From the NCBI RefSeq assembly GCF_000243695.2, contig NZ_AHMN02000004.1:480707-544706 (forward strand): a DNA stretch of 64,000 bases. The letters are read 5' to 3'. Numbering within the stretch: position 1 is the first letter of the stretch; every line of letters starts with the position of its first letter. Shown one piece after another: positions 10,183-26,753 of this stretch. The position numbers and the translations under genes are program-made. Source of the stretch: Leptospira kirschneri serovar Cynopteri str. 3522 CT (GTDB taxonomy: Bacteria; Spirochaetota; Leptospiria; Leptospirales; Leptospiraceae). Below the pieces are notes generated by a model. That model did no database searches. It was not told where the DNA came from and worked only from the letters and a program-made list of their open reading frames with translations.

Positions 10183-11553
10183 TTAGAGTTTGATTACCGA
10201 AGGAATATTCAAAATCCGAGAGGAAAAATAGTCTTTTAGGTCCAAATGTGCAATACAAAATCGAATCCATTTTTCGAACTGAATTTTTTTTGTGTCTTCT
10301 AAGATCAAACCTTCTCCGAGTTTTTTTGCAGTTTTAGACATAGGATCGGATTGGAAAAGTTCCGGAGATTCTTCTTTTAAGATTTCTAAAATGGAAAGTC
10401 TTTTTTCCCACGACTTCGATTTTTGAAACCGTGTTTTAAATAAACTTACTTTTCTAGAAAGAAAAAAACGATCATAGGTTTCGTAACCACTGGTTCTGCA
10501 ATGAGTTTTACCACCGTTTCTATCAAAGTCCACACCTTTTAAAATCAATCTATCGTATTTTAGATGTTTGGCGAAGGACACGGCGATTCCCGCCATGTTC
10601 AAAGACGGATTTTCCAAGATAGGCGCATTCTGAAAAAAAAGAGATCTTAGAACTTGATCTAAAGGATGAGTGGAAAAATAAATCCATTTCGGATTTGGAA
10701 GATCAAAAAGATAAGTACAACCTCCGAACCAAGTAAGGATTGGAATTTCTTTGGGAAGAATATTTCGAAAGTGAAATAACGTGCCTCTAGAAGAATCCAA
10801 ACTCAAAACCACGTCAGGAACGATTCCGAAGTTTAAAATCCAACCCAAAGAAGTATCCGAAGCGAGTAGATGAAATCGGCTTCTGTTTTTAGAAATCCAG
10901 TCCGTTTCTTTTTCGAGAGAGGGGCTTGCACCTGTAAAAACTAAGGTTTGGTTTTGAAAGAAATTATCTTTGGCTCCTGAAAGAATCAGAGAAGTATTAG
11001 AATTTTGGAATGAACTTGTAAGATTTCGGATACTGTTGCGTATCCAGATCTTTTGAAAATATTCTTTGGCGATTTTATTTTGAGAATTTTGTTTGAGAGA
11101 ATCCAAAAAACTCAATGTTAGATCGGGAAATTTTCTGGAATAAACTGGGTGTAGAAAAGGGGAAACCAGGTCTGTTTTTTCGGAAAGCCAGAAAGAGAGT
11201 GGGTGAGATAGAAATTTGTCCAGACCAAAAACGATTTGGATACGATGTCCTTTGTTTTCGTATGATTTTAAGATTCTATCAAAAAATTTTTCTGCGATCG
11301 ATTTAAATGCTCCAATAGGTTCGAGTATAAGAATGTTTACTGGCTGGTTTGTTTTTTGGAGATAAGATTCTAAGTGGTAGCCTAAACCGAAACCGAAGAT
11401 GAGAATGGTTTCTTTGTCTGAGAGTGGAATCGGAATCTGTTCTGCGATTCTTTCTCCTTCTCCAATAGGGTTGAATCTAGAATGAAAAAGGAAACCCGAT
11501 TGGGTTTCCTTTAGGTTTAAAGTTCCGTTTGGATTTGTAACGAGCTGGTAGAT
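10183..11553 (-). CDS. DUF115/MptE-like protein, frame without a canonical start codon
   Basis: From the TTG at 11115 a 310-residue product is open, with the DUF115 (6-hydroxymethylpterin pyrophosphokinase MptE-like, motility-accessory-factor-like) core: [14 protein letters not shown], an [21 protein letters not shown] segment and [17 protein letters not shown]. But the same frame continues upstream for about 145 codons with clear family sequence: a Rossmann-like [28 protein letters not shown] and an FHSRFNP motif. No ATG, GTG or TTG occurs in that extension before a stop. An ATC at 11553 stands 10 nt after AAGAGG and is the best guess for a start; -1 frameshifting from the upstream gene is an alternative. 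Coordinates at the 5' end are therefore inferred. In other bacteria this family takes part in surface or flagellin sugar transfer. Confidence 0.65.
   Translation of the reverse strand: MYQLVTNPNGTLNLKETQSGFLFHSRFNPIGEGERIAEQIPIPLSDKETILIFGFGLGYHLESYLQKTNQPVNILILEPIGAFKSIAEKFFDRILKSYENKGHRIQIVFGLDKFLSHPLSFWLSEKTDLVSPFLHPVYSRKFPDLTLSFLDSLKQNSQNKIAKEYFQKIWIRNSIRNLTSSFQNSNTSLILSGAKDNFFQNQTLVFTGASPSLEKETDWISKNRSRFHLLASDTSLGWILNFGIVPDVVLSLDSSRGTLFHFRNILPKEIPILTWFGGCTYLFDLPNPKWIYFSTHPLDQVLRSLFFQNAPILENPSLNMAGIAVSFAKHLKYDRLILKGVDFDRNGGKTHCRTSGYETYDRFFLSRKVSLFKTRFQKSKSWEKRLSILEILKEESPELFQSDPMSKTAKKLGEGLILEDTKKIQFEKWIRFCIAHLDLKDYFSSRILNIPSVIKL
11487..11512 (-). terminator. Terminator-like hairpin inside the DUF115 frame
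   Basis: On the minus strand AAAGGAAACCC, loop AATC, GGGTTTCCTTT forms a perfect 11-bp stem with a 4-nt loop, followed by TT and an AT-rich stretch. It lies about 47 nt after the stop of the omega-like gene, where a terminator for that gene would be expected, yet the DUF115 frame reads through it. It could terminate most omega-like transcripts or act as an attenuator for the genes below. Confidence 0.6.
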
Positions 11554-11558
11554 GAATT

Positions 11559-14040
<2,482 letters not shown>

Positions 14041-14339
14041 AATTGTTTTTGTATTTGGAAAAAATGCGTCTTAGTCTAAAATAGACGCGTCTAAAGCGAA
14101 CAAATACAAGTTTCTATAAAACAGATTTGCGATTTTTATTGGATAGCAATCACAGAACAAGGATTAGATGCAGAAATTTGATTTATAAGATTATAGTTTT
14201 GAGATCTTATAAGTTGGTATTTGGGGCGATCGAATTTAAAGAGAATAAGATTGGAAATTTTAAAGATTCAAAAAGATTTTTTGTTTAAAAACCTATAAGG
14301 ACTTCAAAACGGGGAAAATTTTGAAAGCAGCATAAATTT
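14041..14339. other. Intergenic spacer, no feature seen
   Basis: About 300 bp of AT-rich DNA between eno and the FtsB-like gene. A weak inverted repeat (TAGACGCGTCTA near 14080) follows eno, but without a T-run on the coding strand I do not call a terminator. Confidence 0.4.
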
Positions 14340-14798
<459 letters not shown>

Positions 14799-14808
14799 GG
14801 AAAGGTTC

Positions 14809-15402
<594 letters not shown>

Positions 15403-15403
15403 T

Positions 15404-15760
<357 letters not shown>

Positions 15761-15783
15761 TATTCTATAAAACGCATATTGTA

Positions 15784-16794
15784 ATGAGTTCAGAAGCCTT
15801 TAAACCGAAAAGATTCGTTCAAGGCAAACACCTTCAGACCGTCTATAATACTTTTTTTCCTCCTAAAAATCGTCTTAGGAGCGAATATTATTTCGAAGAT
15901 ATTCTTCTACAATTAGGGGACGGTTCTGGAGATTCGCTCTGGTTGGAACACAATCCTCCTATATCTCAGTATTCTTCTGGTCCGTCTTGGAACGGAATTT
16001 ATATTGTAATGATTCACGGAATGGAAGGAACCTCTGATAGTTCTTATCTAGTCAGTTTGGCACAGAATGCTCTACTTCGAGGATACGGATGTATTCGAAT
16101 GAATCTTAGAAACTGTGGTAGAGGTCAGGGATTTTCTAAAGGAACGTATAACATTGGTCAGACGAATGACGTTCAGGATGTGATTGATTTTGTATGGAAA
16201 AAACTTTCTCATAGAATTTTTCTTTCCGGGTTCTCTCTTTCTGCAAGTTTGGTTTTAAAATATTTAGGTGAAAGAAGAAATCACAAGGTGGAAGCGTTTT
16301 CCTCTACCAACCCTCCTTTAGATTTATTTAAAGGTTGTGAGTTTATCGATTCGAGAGAAGGAAAGTTTTACAGGGATCGATTTGTGTCTGGTTTTCGTAA
16401 AAAAATCAAAAATAAAATTATTCAACTTCCTCCTGAGTTAGAAAAAAACGCGTTCCAAACCAAAACGTTTTATGAATTTGATGATCGTGTAACGGCACCT
16501 TTTTTCGGTTATAAAGACGCGAAAGAATATTATCTGGATTGTTCTTGCGTTCGTTATATCCCGGATATTCGTCATTCTGGAATTGTAATTCATTCGGAAG
16601 ACGATCCTGTGGCTCCTCCTTTTGATTGGGAAAAAATAGAATGGAACAAACTTCCTCATATACGAACGATCCTCAGTCCTAAAGGAGGTCACGTCGGATT
16701 TCTGACGGACCCGACGCCGGAAATTCCAGACGGAAGATGGTTAAATAAAATAATTCTGGATTATTTCGATTTGAAAGTAAACCCTGGAAGTTAA
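15784..16794 (+). CDS. YheT-like alpha/beta hydrolase, 336 aa
   Basis: Alpha/beta-hydrolase fold of the YheT/EMB8 type: N-terminal [19 protein letters not shown] matches the GHLQT opening of that family, followed by oxyanion loop IHGMEG (about residue 77), nucleophile elbow GFSLS (Ser about 151), acid EDDP (about 275) and His in GGHVGF (about 302). Members are carboxylesterases of uncertain substrate, soluble. The usual GFSLGG elbow is GFSLSAS here. It sits 23 nt after the small gene and 11 nt before DUF4416, inside the clpP run. Confidence 0.88.
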   Translation: MSSEAFKPKRFVQGKHLQTVYNTFFPPKNRLRSEYYFEDILLQLGDGSGDSLWLEHNPPISQYSSGPSWNGIYIVMIHGMEGTSDSSYLVSLAQNALLRGYGCIRMNLRNCGRGQGFSKGTYNIGQTNDVQDVIDFVWKKLSHRIFLSGFSLSASLVLKYLGERRNHKVEAFSSTNPPLDLFKGCEFIDSREGKFYRDRFVSGFRKKIKNKIIQLPPELEKNAFQTKTFYEFDDRVTAPFFGYKDAKEYYLDCSCVRYIPDIRHSGIVIHSEDDPVAPPFDWEKIEWNKLPHIRTILSPKGGHVGFLTDPTPEIPDGRWLNKIILDYFDLKVNPGS

Positions 16795-16805
16795 TTTTTT
16801 ATCCG

Positions 16806-17363
16806 ATGAATTCCTCTAAAAAGAATCCTATCACAAAGGAAAAACTCAATCGTCCTCCCGGTGCGGCGTTTTTTATTGTGGTCACTTTTGAAGAAGCGGA
16901 AATATTTTATTCCATCAAAACTAGGTCGGAAAAAAAATTCTCCGCAACCTTGTATGAAAGTAATCCTATGCCTACTTGGAAGGAACCGGACACAGATTTT
17001 TGGAATTCGTTTCCAGGAAGAAATACTAAAATTCTTTCTTTCAAAAGAAGAATTCACAGAGAAGAACTTCCCTCCATTCAAAAAGAATGTCTTTCGATTC
17101 AGAATTCTGTCGTGGAAAAGGACAGAGGGGTTCGAATTTTTCCAGGATACCTTTGTAATCATTCTGTTGTGATCTCAAGTATCCAAGACGATTTTCATAG
17201 AATTTATCTTTTTAACGGAGTTTATGCGGAAACGGTTTATAACTATCAAAAACAAAAGATGGTTTTTAAAGAGACTGCCCCTCCGTTTTTCAAAACTCCG
17301 GAAGCAGTTTATTTTTTTACGAGTTTGAGAGAATCTTATGTTCAAAATATTAGTAAATCTTAA
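16806..17363 (+). CDS. DUF4416 family protein, 185 aa
   Basis: The C-terminal half carries the conserved DUF4416 text: [38 protein letters not shown] and a Phe/Pro-rich [18 protein letters not shown]. The family is widespread in spirochaetes and deltaproteobacteria, with no established reaction. No signal peptide; probably cytosolic. Its 3' end overlaps the start of the lipoprotein gene by 26 nt, so both are read from one message. Confidence 0.8.
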   Translation: MNSSKKNPITKEKLNRPPGAAFFIVVTFEEAEIFYSIKTRSEKKFSATLYESNPMPTWKEPDTDFWNSFPGRNTKILSFKRRIHREELPSIQKECLSIQNSVVEKDRGVRIFPGYLCNHSVVISSIQDDFHRIYLFNGVYAETVYNYQKQKMVFKETAPPFFKTPEAVYFFTSLRESYVQNISKS

Positions 17364-17913
17364 TATTCTATTTTTCCTTTTAGTTTATTTTTTATTTTTT
17401 GGGTGTTGTGCTCCTTCGCGGCTGGAAATCGTTTCGGTGGTTCTTTGTGATCATTTCAATCGGGTTGGAGAATGTCTTGAACCTGTGGAAAAAAATCATC
17501 ATTATAAAATAGAAATTCCAAATCACAAAAAACCGGATACTTGGGAAAAGTTTTCTAATTATCTTTACTTTCATGCGAGAGAAACTCCAGGTTTTCTAAT
17601 TCGATTCAATCGTAAGTTAACCCCTTCCGAATCTAAAATGATCAAAGATTCCTATTACGCCACGATGAGTTTTTCCGGAACTGTAGAAAGGATGGAAGGT
17701 TTTGAAATGGGAGAGGATTGGGTTGGTTCGTTTCAGTATCTAGGTTCTATAATTAAAGAAAAATTAAAAAAAGAAAATCGTCTTTCTTCCTTTCCTTATA
17801 CAAATTCTATCTTTCCAGCAGAAGTGGAATTTAGATTTAATTCTTCTCTTTTCGAAGGGGAAGAAAAAACGAAAATCAATCTAAGTTTTATCGTTCTTCC
17901 TCCAGAAAAATGA
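17338..17913 (+). CDS. Hypothetical lipoprotein, 191 aa
   Basis: A long hydrophobic signal ([12 protein letters not shown]) ends in GCC, a lipobox with Cys at about residue 23 or 24. The mature protein is mixed alpha/beta, rich in Glu/Lys, with no recognised domain. It overlaps the DUF4416 gene by 26 nt and ends the ftsB-clpP run. A 45-bp tandem repeat array begins 22 nt after its stop. Confidence 0.75.
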   Translation: MFKILVNLNILFFLLVYFLFFGCCAPSRLEIVSVVLCDHFNRVGECLEPVEKNHHYKIEIPNHKKPDTWEKFSNYLYFHARETPGFLIRFNRKLTPSESKMIKDSYYATMSFSGTVERMEGFEMGEDWVGSFQYLGSIIKEKLKKENRLSSFPYTNSIFPAEVEFRFNSSLFEGEEKTKINLSFIVLPPEK

Positions 17914-17934
17914 AATAAGTATCCAAAATCTAAA

Positions 17935-18192
17935 ATTGTAGGAACTCTTACAAATTTTAGATTTAGAGTGAAACTTTGAAATTGTAGGAACTCTTACAAT
18001 TTTAGATTTAGAGTGAAACTTTGAAATTGTAGGAACTCTTACAATTTTAGATTTAGAGTGAAACTTTGAAATTGTAGGAACTCTTACAATTTTAGATTTA
18101 GAGTGAAACTTTGAAATTGTAGGAACTCTTACAATTTTAGATTTAGAGTGAAACTTTGAAATTGTAGGAACTCTTACAATTTTAGATTTAGA
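17935..18192 (+). repeat. VNTR: six tandem 45-bp units
   Basis: Units start at 17935, 17981, 18026, 18071, 18116 and 18161. The first is 46 bp by one extra A; the others are 45 bp and appear identical; the last is cut short. Each contains TTGTAGGAACTCTTACAA, a 5-bp stem hairpin of the same type as the dispersed GTGGGAACT motif, joined by TTTAGATTTAGAGTGAAACT. Leptospira strain typing uses VNTRs with units of this size. It lies between two genes and does not code. Confidence 0.95.
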
Positions 18193-18256
18193 ATTTTGAT
18201 CCTAATCTTTTTGTTTCTTTCAAAATAGAAAATGGTCGTTGTTATTTTAAGTCGCG

Positions 18257-18928
18257 ATGGCCTTTGATTTTTATTCCTTGAATTTCCCTCTATTAGGCTT
18301 TCTTCTGGTATTATCCATGAATTTGGAATCCAATTCTTGCATTCGTAACGTGATCCATCGATTTTTTCTATATTTTATTTTCAGTTTGTCTGGATTTTAT
18401 TGCGCGCTGTCGGAACAACCCAATTTAGGTGTTCAGGAATTTCAAGGAATTACCCTAGATGGACAACTCGTTCGACTTTCTGAAGTGAAAGCGTCTCGAT
18501 TAATACTAAACGTATACGGTCCTAATTGTGTTCCCTGCATTAAAGAAATACCGGCTCTCAATTATCTCTATCACGAAATGCAAAAGGATCCCAAGGTCCA
18601 ATTTTATATGGCGGTTGACCCATCTTTATTTTTTGATGACCCGGAGGTGATGTCGGAAGATGAGATGTTGACCAAAGTGATTCCATTGGTAAAGGATGAA
18701 ATTCAGAAATATAAAATTCAAGTTCCGACACTTTTAATGAAAAAACCGTTTCGAGTCAGTCGAACCAATTCTATCATTACGGGAACCCCCGAAACTCTTC
18801 TTTTTAAAACAAAACCTTTTGTACTATATTATAATTTTATTGGACCCATTAGTGAAGAGGGAAATCCAGAAAGACTGAGCATAGACCAGAAGATACTATT
18901 TTTTAGAAGGATGGCTGGATCTTCATGA
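18257..18928 (+). CDS. Thioredoxin-like (TlpA/ResA-type) exported protein, 223 aa
   Basis: After a hydrophobic N-terminal segment (residues about 30-50, [13 protein letters not shown]) the chain shows the TlpA pattern: [38 protein letters not shown]. The CVPC motif (Cys at about 91 and 94) is a CxxC redox site, so it probably exchanges disulphides in the periplasm. The usual cis-Pro region is unclear. A downstream start at MNLESNSC (residue 22) would give a more normal signal peptide. Its stop overlaps the next start as ATGA. Confidence 0.78.
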   Translation: MAFDFYSLNFPLLGFLLVLSMNLESNSCIRNVIHRFFLYFIFSLSGFYCALSEQPNLGVQEFQGITLDGQLVRLSEVKASRLILNVYGPNCVPCIKEIPALNYLYHEMQKDPKVQFYMAVDPSLFFDDPEVMSEDEMLTKVIPLVKDEIQKYKIQVPTLLMKKPFRVSRTNSIITGTPETLLFKTKPFVLYYNFIGPISEEGNPERLSIDQKILFFRRMAGSS

Positions 18929-19674
18929 GGAGTTTGATCGTTCGATTTAAGGATTGTGAAGGCCCGGGAATTCTACTCGATTCTTTAAAAAAAAGAAGTT
19001 ATAAAATCACCTATCACAACGCATACGATTTACGAGTAAAACCACTTCCGGACGCTCATCTCATTTTTGATCTAATTGTACTTTTAGGTGGACCACAGTC
19101 CGTCACGGATCAGTCTCTTACCGGTTTTTTCGAACCTTGGTTGAATTTAGTGCGTTATGCGAGCTCTATGCCGAATCGTAAAGTAATCGGAATTTGTCTT
19201 GGTTCACAAATTATTTCCAAAGCATTGGGTGGCGAAGTCAAACGAGGAGAAAATGGACCCGAAGTCGGGTTTTACGACGTGCAGGTTCAAGAGCCTCATT
19301 TTATATTTGATGGAATTTCTTCATTTCCGGCGTTTCATCTTCACGAGGATGTTTTTTCAATTCCTAAGGGAGCAAAAAATCTTTTGAAAAGTGGAAAGTA
19401 TCCCAATCAGATGTTTTCTTTCGAAGATCGAATTTTTGGAATTCAATGCCACTTAGAAATTACCGCTTCTATGCTTTCTGTCTGGCAGAAGGTGCATTCT
19501 GATTTTATTCGTTCTGCGGGTTGGATTCCCGGACCGGAAACGGAACTTTTGAGGTCTCAGATGGAGAAAGTGGGGCGTAGTATTTTCGAAAAAATATTGG
19601 ATCATTCTACTGGTTTTGAGACAAATCATCGCGCTCTTTTGAGTCCTCAAGCCATGACTTCTAAAAGCAGATGA
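18925..19674 (+). CDS. Class I glutamine amidotransferase (GMP-synthase-like), 249 aa
   Basis: Stand-alone GATase1 domain. The nucleophile Cys lies in GICLGSQ (about residue 91), His in GIQCHLEI (about 175), followed by the expected Glu, and the oxyanion strand is [11 protein letters not shown]. It resembles GMP-synthase-like amidotransferases such as those that hydrolyse gamma-glutamyl compounds; the acceptor is unknown. It overlaps the thioredoxin-like gene by 4 nt (ATGA), so the two are translated together, and precedes secA by about 108 bp. Confidence 0.85.
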   Translation: MRSLIVRFKDCEGPGILLDSLKKRSYKITYHNAYDLRVKPLPDAHLIFDLIVLLGGPQSVTDQSLTGFFEPWLNLVRYASSMPNRKVIGICLGSQIISKALGGEVKRGENGPEVGFYDVQVQEPHFIFDGISSFPAFHLHEDVFSIPKGAKNLLKSGKYPNQMFSFEDRIFGIQCHLEITASMLSVWQKVHSDFIRSAGWIPGPETELLRSQMEKVGRSIFEKILDHSTGFETNHRALLSPQAMTSKSR

Positions 19675-19782
19675 TAAAATTTAAAAAAGAAGAAATCTTA
19701 TTATCCTAAGAGTTAAAATATTTTTTGGAATCGACGCGGTTGTCTTAAGAGCAATAATTCAAATAATAGAATATACGGAAAA

Positions 19783-22511
<2,729 letters not shown>

Positions 22512-22515
<4 letters not shown>

Positions 22516-22976
22516 AGTTTTTTGTTTTCATTTCGATTTTGTCCTGCGTTCTATTTTATTGCGTAACAACAGAACCTCAAAAAGGAAGCGCAAAACAAAT
22601 CTATTCGGATTGTATGGAAACATTTCAGGATTCCGAAAAATGTGAAAAACTAGTTCTCAAACAACTTTTAGGTTCTGATAAAACAGAAACTCAAACAGAA
22701 ACCGAAAAGAATCAAACTCCGACTTTAGATCCGGAAATTGAAAAAAATCTCAGACTTAGATCCGAAATCAAAGACAGTTTACAGGGACAAAATCGAATTT
22801 TTGTAAAAGAGTTTTTAGGAAATCCGGACCAAGTTCAGTTCCGAACCAACGGAATAGAAGCTTATATTTATACCAGACCGATCAGTCGACATAAACTTGG
22901 CGTAAAACCTGATTTAGAAATCAGAGTTTTGATGCGAAATGGAACCGTAGTACGAGTAGAACACGTGGCTCCTTAA
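22512..22976 (+). CDS. Hypothetical lipoprotein, possibly with a CTG start
   Basis: The first ordinary start, TTG at 22539, gives 145 residues but cuts the signal peptide. Extending the same frame to a CTG at 22512, which overlaps the secA stop as CTGA, gives a textbook lipoprotein signal ([16 protein letters not shown]). I therefore infer the CTG start. The mature part has a Gln/Thr/Glu-rich linker and an SRP-like small domain ([19 protein letters not shown]) reminiscent of SmpA/OmlA-type lipoproteins, but I do not assign it. Likely co-transcribed with secA. Confidence 0.6.
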
Positions 22977-23076
22977 ATGGAGTTAGACCTTAAAAGAATA
23001 GATTGGTGCCGTATTTTTAAGCATCAAAAATCGAAAAACGTTTGTAAGTCAGATTTAGCCTTAGAATCGTGGAGGA

Positions 23077-23454
23077 ATGAAGGTCCGTTGGATCCATCGA
23101 TTTCTGATTCTTGTTCTTACAGCGGTAATTGTATTACCCTGTGAAGAAGATGGAACCTTTGATCTTGCTTTTTTAGACGTTCGAGGTAGGGAAGTTCATT
23201 CCACTCTTGCGAAAAAGATTCACAATCAATCGCAACATAAGACGCGTTCTGAAATTCAATCCGGTATCGAAACCAGGGATCTTGCAATTTATACGAGAGG
23301 ACGTTACGATTTTTTAGATCTCGTATTCTCCGGTTCTTTCGAACTTTCAAAAGTGGAAGTTCATTACTTTTCCGGAAAGTTCAACGCACCTAAAACCTAT
23401 TTTAGCTATTTATTATCTTCTCTCCTTTTGAATTTACCACCTCCAACGGTTTGA
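23077..23454 (+). CDS. Hypothetical lipoprotein or exported protein, 125 aa
   Basis: An N-terminal hydrophobic segment ends IVLPCEED, a plausible lipobox with Cys at about residue 22. The remaining 100 residues have basic and aromatic beta-type text (DLVFSGSFELSKVEVHYFSG) and a hydrophobic Leu/Pro end. No family recognised. It lies 100 nt after the lipoprotein and 150 nt before the TolC-like gene, on the same strand. Confidence 0.65.
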   Translation: MKVRWIHRFLILVLTAVIVLPCEEDGTFDLAFLDVRGREVHSTLAKKIHNQSQHKTRSEIQSGIETRDLAIYTRGRYDFLDLVFSGSFELSKVEVHYFSGKFNAPKTYFSYLLSSLLLNLPPPTV

Positions 23455-23602
23455 TTTTTTTACGGAAGCCCTATCGGGTTCCCAAAATCTTTACGATAAA
23501 CTTTTGCTACGAACTCGGTTTGTACGCTAAGTATAAGGAAAATCAAATACAAACGTGGAGAACTGTACACTGAATCAGCAAACCATCATTTCTGGAAAAC
23601 CT

Positions 23603-25006
23603 ATGAAAAAGATTTTCATTCTACTTTTTTTCCTTGTTTTTACGATTTGCGTTTTTGCGGAGGAATCGAAAACGGAAGTTTTGGATTCTGCTATTTTTCC
23701 GAAAGAAAACGAAGAATCTAAAACTTCACTGAACTTGGAAGAAAAACCTACCTTTGAAAAAGAAAGGGTTTTGGATTTAAAAACCGCAGAGGAAAAACTC
23801 TGGCGGAATAACCTACTTTTACTCGCGTCTCGTTTTAATATAGACGCACGCAAGGCAGGAATTGAACAAGCGGGACTTTACGCGAATCCGAATATTTTTA
23901 TCGACCAGAGTATATACGCCGAACCTACACAACGTTATTTTGATTTTTCGAGATCCGGTCAAACGGTCGTACAAATTCAGCAACTTTTTTTGTTAGGCGG
24001 AAAAATCGGTAAACGGGTACGTGTGGCCGAATTGAACGCTAGAATGAGCGAACAGGAATTTTATGATCTGGCTAGAGGACTTGTTACAAAATTAAGGAAG
24101 TTGTTTTATGCGATCTATTACTATAGACAGGCAATTTCCTTTTACGATCAAAGTTTAGAAGCCTTGGGTAGAACCGTAACTTCGGCGGAAATGGGTTATA
24201 AAAGAAGGGCGATTCTTCAGGCGGAAGTGCTTCGTTTAAAAGCTCTTTACTTCTTTTTAAAAAAAGAAAGAGAAGATTTGAATATTCGAATTTTAGAAAG
24301 AGAAGCAGACCTTCGAGTATTGTTAAACGACGATTCTCTTAAAAGTCCGGAAACTAAAATCATTCCGGAAATCGTAGAAGAAAATTTAGATTTATTGGAA
24401 CCCGCAAAATTAAAAAGGGAAGAACTTTTAGAAGTAGCAAGAAATAAAAGACCTGATCTAAAAAAAGCGGTTCAAGCTCTTCGATATGAAGAGGCCAATC
24501 TAGAATTGCAACACGCTAACGCCATTCCGGATCTTGCGTTCGGACCCATGTACAATCGGGGAGGAACCGCGTTTCAAAACTATTGGGGGATTACGGCTCA
24601 GTTAAACGTTCCTATTTTCGATAGAAACCAGGGAAATATTAAAGCTTCTGAAAAGGCAGTACTCTCCAGAAAACAAGAACTTAAAAACACTCTTTTAGAA
24701 GTTGAAAATGAAGTAGCCGTTTCCATTGAAACCGCCCGAGTGAAAGACGAACTTTATAAAAAATTCAAAAACACTTATACAAAAGAATATACGGATCTCT
24801 CCAAGGATATGATACTAAGTTACGAAAAACGTTATATTACAATTTTGGAATTTGCCGATTTTTTCGAAACGTATCGTTCCAGTATAGTCGAAATGTTGAA
24901 ACTTCAGACCGATCGAATGGATGCTATTGAAGGAGTTAATTTTTCCGTTGGGCAGGGAGTACTGATTCCGAAACTCAAGCCAGCCGAGAGCACGGAGAAT
25001 CAGTGA
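23603..25006 (+). CDS. TolC-family outer membrane channel of metal efflux (CzcC-like), about 467 aa
   Basis: I use the ATG at 23603 because it opens a signal peptide ([19 protein letters not shown]); a GTG at 23555 would add 16 residues before it. The body consists of long amphipathic helices (for example [20 protein letters not shown]) with the NxxxPNIFIDQ, PNLxxG-like and [20 protein letters not shown] patterns of the outer membrane efflux protein family. It would form the outer membrane and periplasmic tunnel for the RND pump. It precedes the adaptor gene by 10 nt. Confidence 0.88.
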   Translation: MKKIFILLFFLVFTICVFAEESKTEVLDSAIFPKENEESKTSLNLEEKPTFEKERVLDLKTAEEKLWRNNLLLLASRFNIDARKAGIEQAGLYANPNIFIDQSIYAEPTQRYFDFSRSGQTVVQIQQLFLLGGKIGKRVRVAELNARMSEQEFYDLARGLVTKLRKLFYAIYYYRQAISFYDQSLEALGRTVTSAEMGYKRRAILQAEVLRLKALYFFLKKEREDLNIRILEREADLRVLLNDDSLKSPETKIIPEIVEENLDLLEPAKLKREELLEVARNKRPDLKKAVQALRYEEANLELQHANAIPDLAFGPMYNRGGTAFQNYWGITAQLNVPIFDRNQGNIKASEKAVLSRKQELKNTLLEVENEVAVSIETARVKDELYKKFKNTYTKEYTDLSKDMILSYEKRYITILEFADFFETYRSSIVEMLKLQTDRMDAIEGVNFSVGQGVLIPKLKPAESTENQ

Positions 25007-25016
25007 GGAAACCGAT

Positions 25017-26018
25017 ATGAAGATACATTTTACAAGTAGAACACTTTTAGTTACCGGAGCGGCGGTAGTCATAGCAATCGTTTCTTTGGCGATTTTGGGA
25101 CTTTCCAATCGAGCCGATAAGAAAACAAAACTTCCTCCGAGCAAACCGATCATTTCAGAAAACGGGGAAAAAATCGAATTTAAAGAAAATAGTCCTGGTC
25201 TTGAGATTATACAAACAAAAGAAATCGGAAAAGATGGAGAGTTTATCAACGTAGACGCTCCAGCACGTCTGATCGCTTCTACTTCTCCTTCCGTAAGCGG
25301 AGGAGAAAGGATTATTCTTTTTGAATCTGCCGAACTCAACGATCTTTACGTAGGTTATGTTCACTCTCGAAATAGTTTGGTTCGTTCGATTAAAAACTTC
25401 GAACGGATTACGGATATGTTCAAACATAGAGTGGCGACTGAAAAGGATTTAATCGAAGCCGAAACTCAAAGAAACAATGATCAGGCAGAACTGGCCGAGT
25501 TCGAAGGGAAGTTGCGCGCGGTCGGTTTAAATCCGGCTCTACTCGGTAAATCCGGAGCTCAGAGCGCTTGGATCATTAGCGACGTTCCTGAATCTCAACT
25601 TTCTAAACTCAAAAAAGGAAAAAGAGTGAAGGTGCGTTTTTCCTCTTTTCCAAACGAAGAATGGTCCGGAACCGCAGAAGCTCTTGGTGACAACGTAGAC
25701 CCTATGACAAGAACCGTTAAGGTTCGTATTGTGATCTCTAATGCCGGATACAAACTCAAACCAGGTATGTTTGCCAATGTTAAGTTTCCGGAAGATACGG
25801 CGAACGACACAGTTGTAGTTCCCTTTAATGCGATTGTTACCGTAGAAGGACAAAATTACGTTTTTGTGGAAGAGTCTCCACATGAGTTTGTAAGACGTGA
25901 GGTTACTTTAGGGATTTCTACTACAGATCGAGTTAACGTTATCGAAGGTTTGACCAAGGGCGATCGAGTAGTCGTTCAAGGTTCTATTCTTTTAAAAGGA
26001 CTCAGTTTTGGTTTTTAA
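25017..26018 (+). CDS. RND efflux periplasmic adaptor (CzcB/HlyD-like), 333 aa
   Basis: Membrane-fusion subunit linking the pump to the outer membrane channel. One N-terminal membrane segment ([19 protein letters not shown]), a short helical hairpin (residues about 120-165, with [20 protein letters not shown]), then barrel and membrane-proximal domains ([59 protein letters not shown]). At 333 residues it is short for the CzcB type and has no added metal-binding domain. It overlaps slightly with, or directly abuts, the next gene. Confidence 0.9.
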   Translation: MKIHFTSRTLLVTGAAVVIAIVSLAILGLSNRADKKTKLPPSKPIISENGEKIEFKENSPGLEIIQTKEIGKDGEFINVDAPARLIASTSPSVSGGERIILFESAELNDLYVGYVHSRNSLVRSIKNFERITDMFKHRVATEKDLIEAETQRNNDQAELAEFEGKLRAVGLNPALLGKSGAQSAWIISDVPESQLSKLKKGKRVKVRFSSFPNEEWSGTAEALGDNVDPMTRTVKVRIVISNAGYKLKPGMFANVKFPEDTANDTVVVPFNAIVTVEGQNYVFVEESPHEFVRREVTLGISTTDRVNVIEGLTKGDRVVVQGSILLKGLSFGF

Positions 26019-26019
26019 T

Positions 26020-26748
26020 ATGCAAAAATTGGTCCTATTTATAATATTATGCTTTTTGAATGTATCTATTTGGGCTCAGAATCAAAAATACGGCTCCGAT
26101 CCTAAGTCCGATCCTTCTCCCGAATGGGTGGAAGATCCAGATAAAAAGACTAAAATTGGTAAAGAAGAACACACAGAAGACGTTCTCAAGGGTAAAACCC
26201 TTCCTAAATCTACCAACTTTTTAGTTTATGGCGCAAGCATCGGTTCTCCCGGTAGTATCAATCTAAATCTTGGTTATTACTACAAAGACGTGGTTTTCCG
26301 AGTTTCTGGTGGAAAGTGGAACACTCATTGGTGGGGAGGGCAGGTAGATATTGGGTATAGTTTTTGGAAAACCCCAGTGATTGCTCACAGTGTTTCGATT
26401 GTGTTTGGGGCTTTTGAAGTAGACCCTTTTCAACCCGAAATTGGTAGAGGGGGACAAAATTCGTATCCTAGTGGCTCTTCGTTTCCCGGCTATCAACATA
26501 GAGATCCTACTTATGAGGATTTGATCATTCGTTCTTATGTAACGGAACAATCTACTGATTTGGCGATGTATTTAGAGTACGAAAGCAGAGATAGGCAGAA
26601 AGTACATTTAAATCAACAATATGTGGGTTTGACCTACGATTTTTTGCTCGGTAATTTTTTTCTTCAGCTCGGCGGAGGAATCGGTAAAGGGGATTATAAA
26701 AATCCTCAATTGCTTATTCAAGTTGGCTATTTGTTTGATACGAGATAA
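26020..26748 (+). CDS. Putative small outer membrane beta-barrel protein in efflux operon, 242 aa
   Basis: The ATG at 26020 gives a signal peptide ([19 protein letters not shown]). The mature part alternates aromatic and polar residues in beta strands ([50 protein letters not shown]) and ends in a strand, as outer membrane barrels do. The family is not known to me. Between the adaptor and pump genes, 5 nt before the pump, it is an uncommon extra component of an RND operon and may be part of the exporter or its accessory. Confidence 0.65.
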   Translation: MQKLVLFIILCFLNVSIWAQNQKYGSDPKSDPSPEWVEDPDKKTKIGKEEHTEDVLKGKTLPKSTNFLVYGASIGSPGSINLNLGYYYKDVVFRVSGGKWNTHWWGGQVDIGYSFWKTPVIAHSVSIVFGAFEVDPFQPEIGRGGQNSYPSGSSFPGYQHRDPTYEDLIIRSYVTEQSTDLAMYLEYESRDRQKVHLNQQYVGLTYDFLLGNFFLQLGGGIGKGDYKNPQLLIQVGYLFDTR

Positions 26749-26753
26749 TATTC

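Noticed and set aside
17935..18192. CRISPR array
   Set aside because: Repeats are contiguous at 45 bp with no unique spacers, and no cas genes are nearby; it is a tandem repeat.
23117..23350. Antisense frame in the 23077-23454 gene
   Set aside because: Shadow of a gene that has its own signal peptide; no ribosome-binding site on the other strand.
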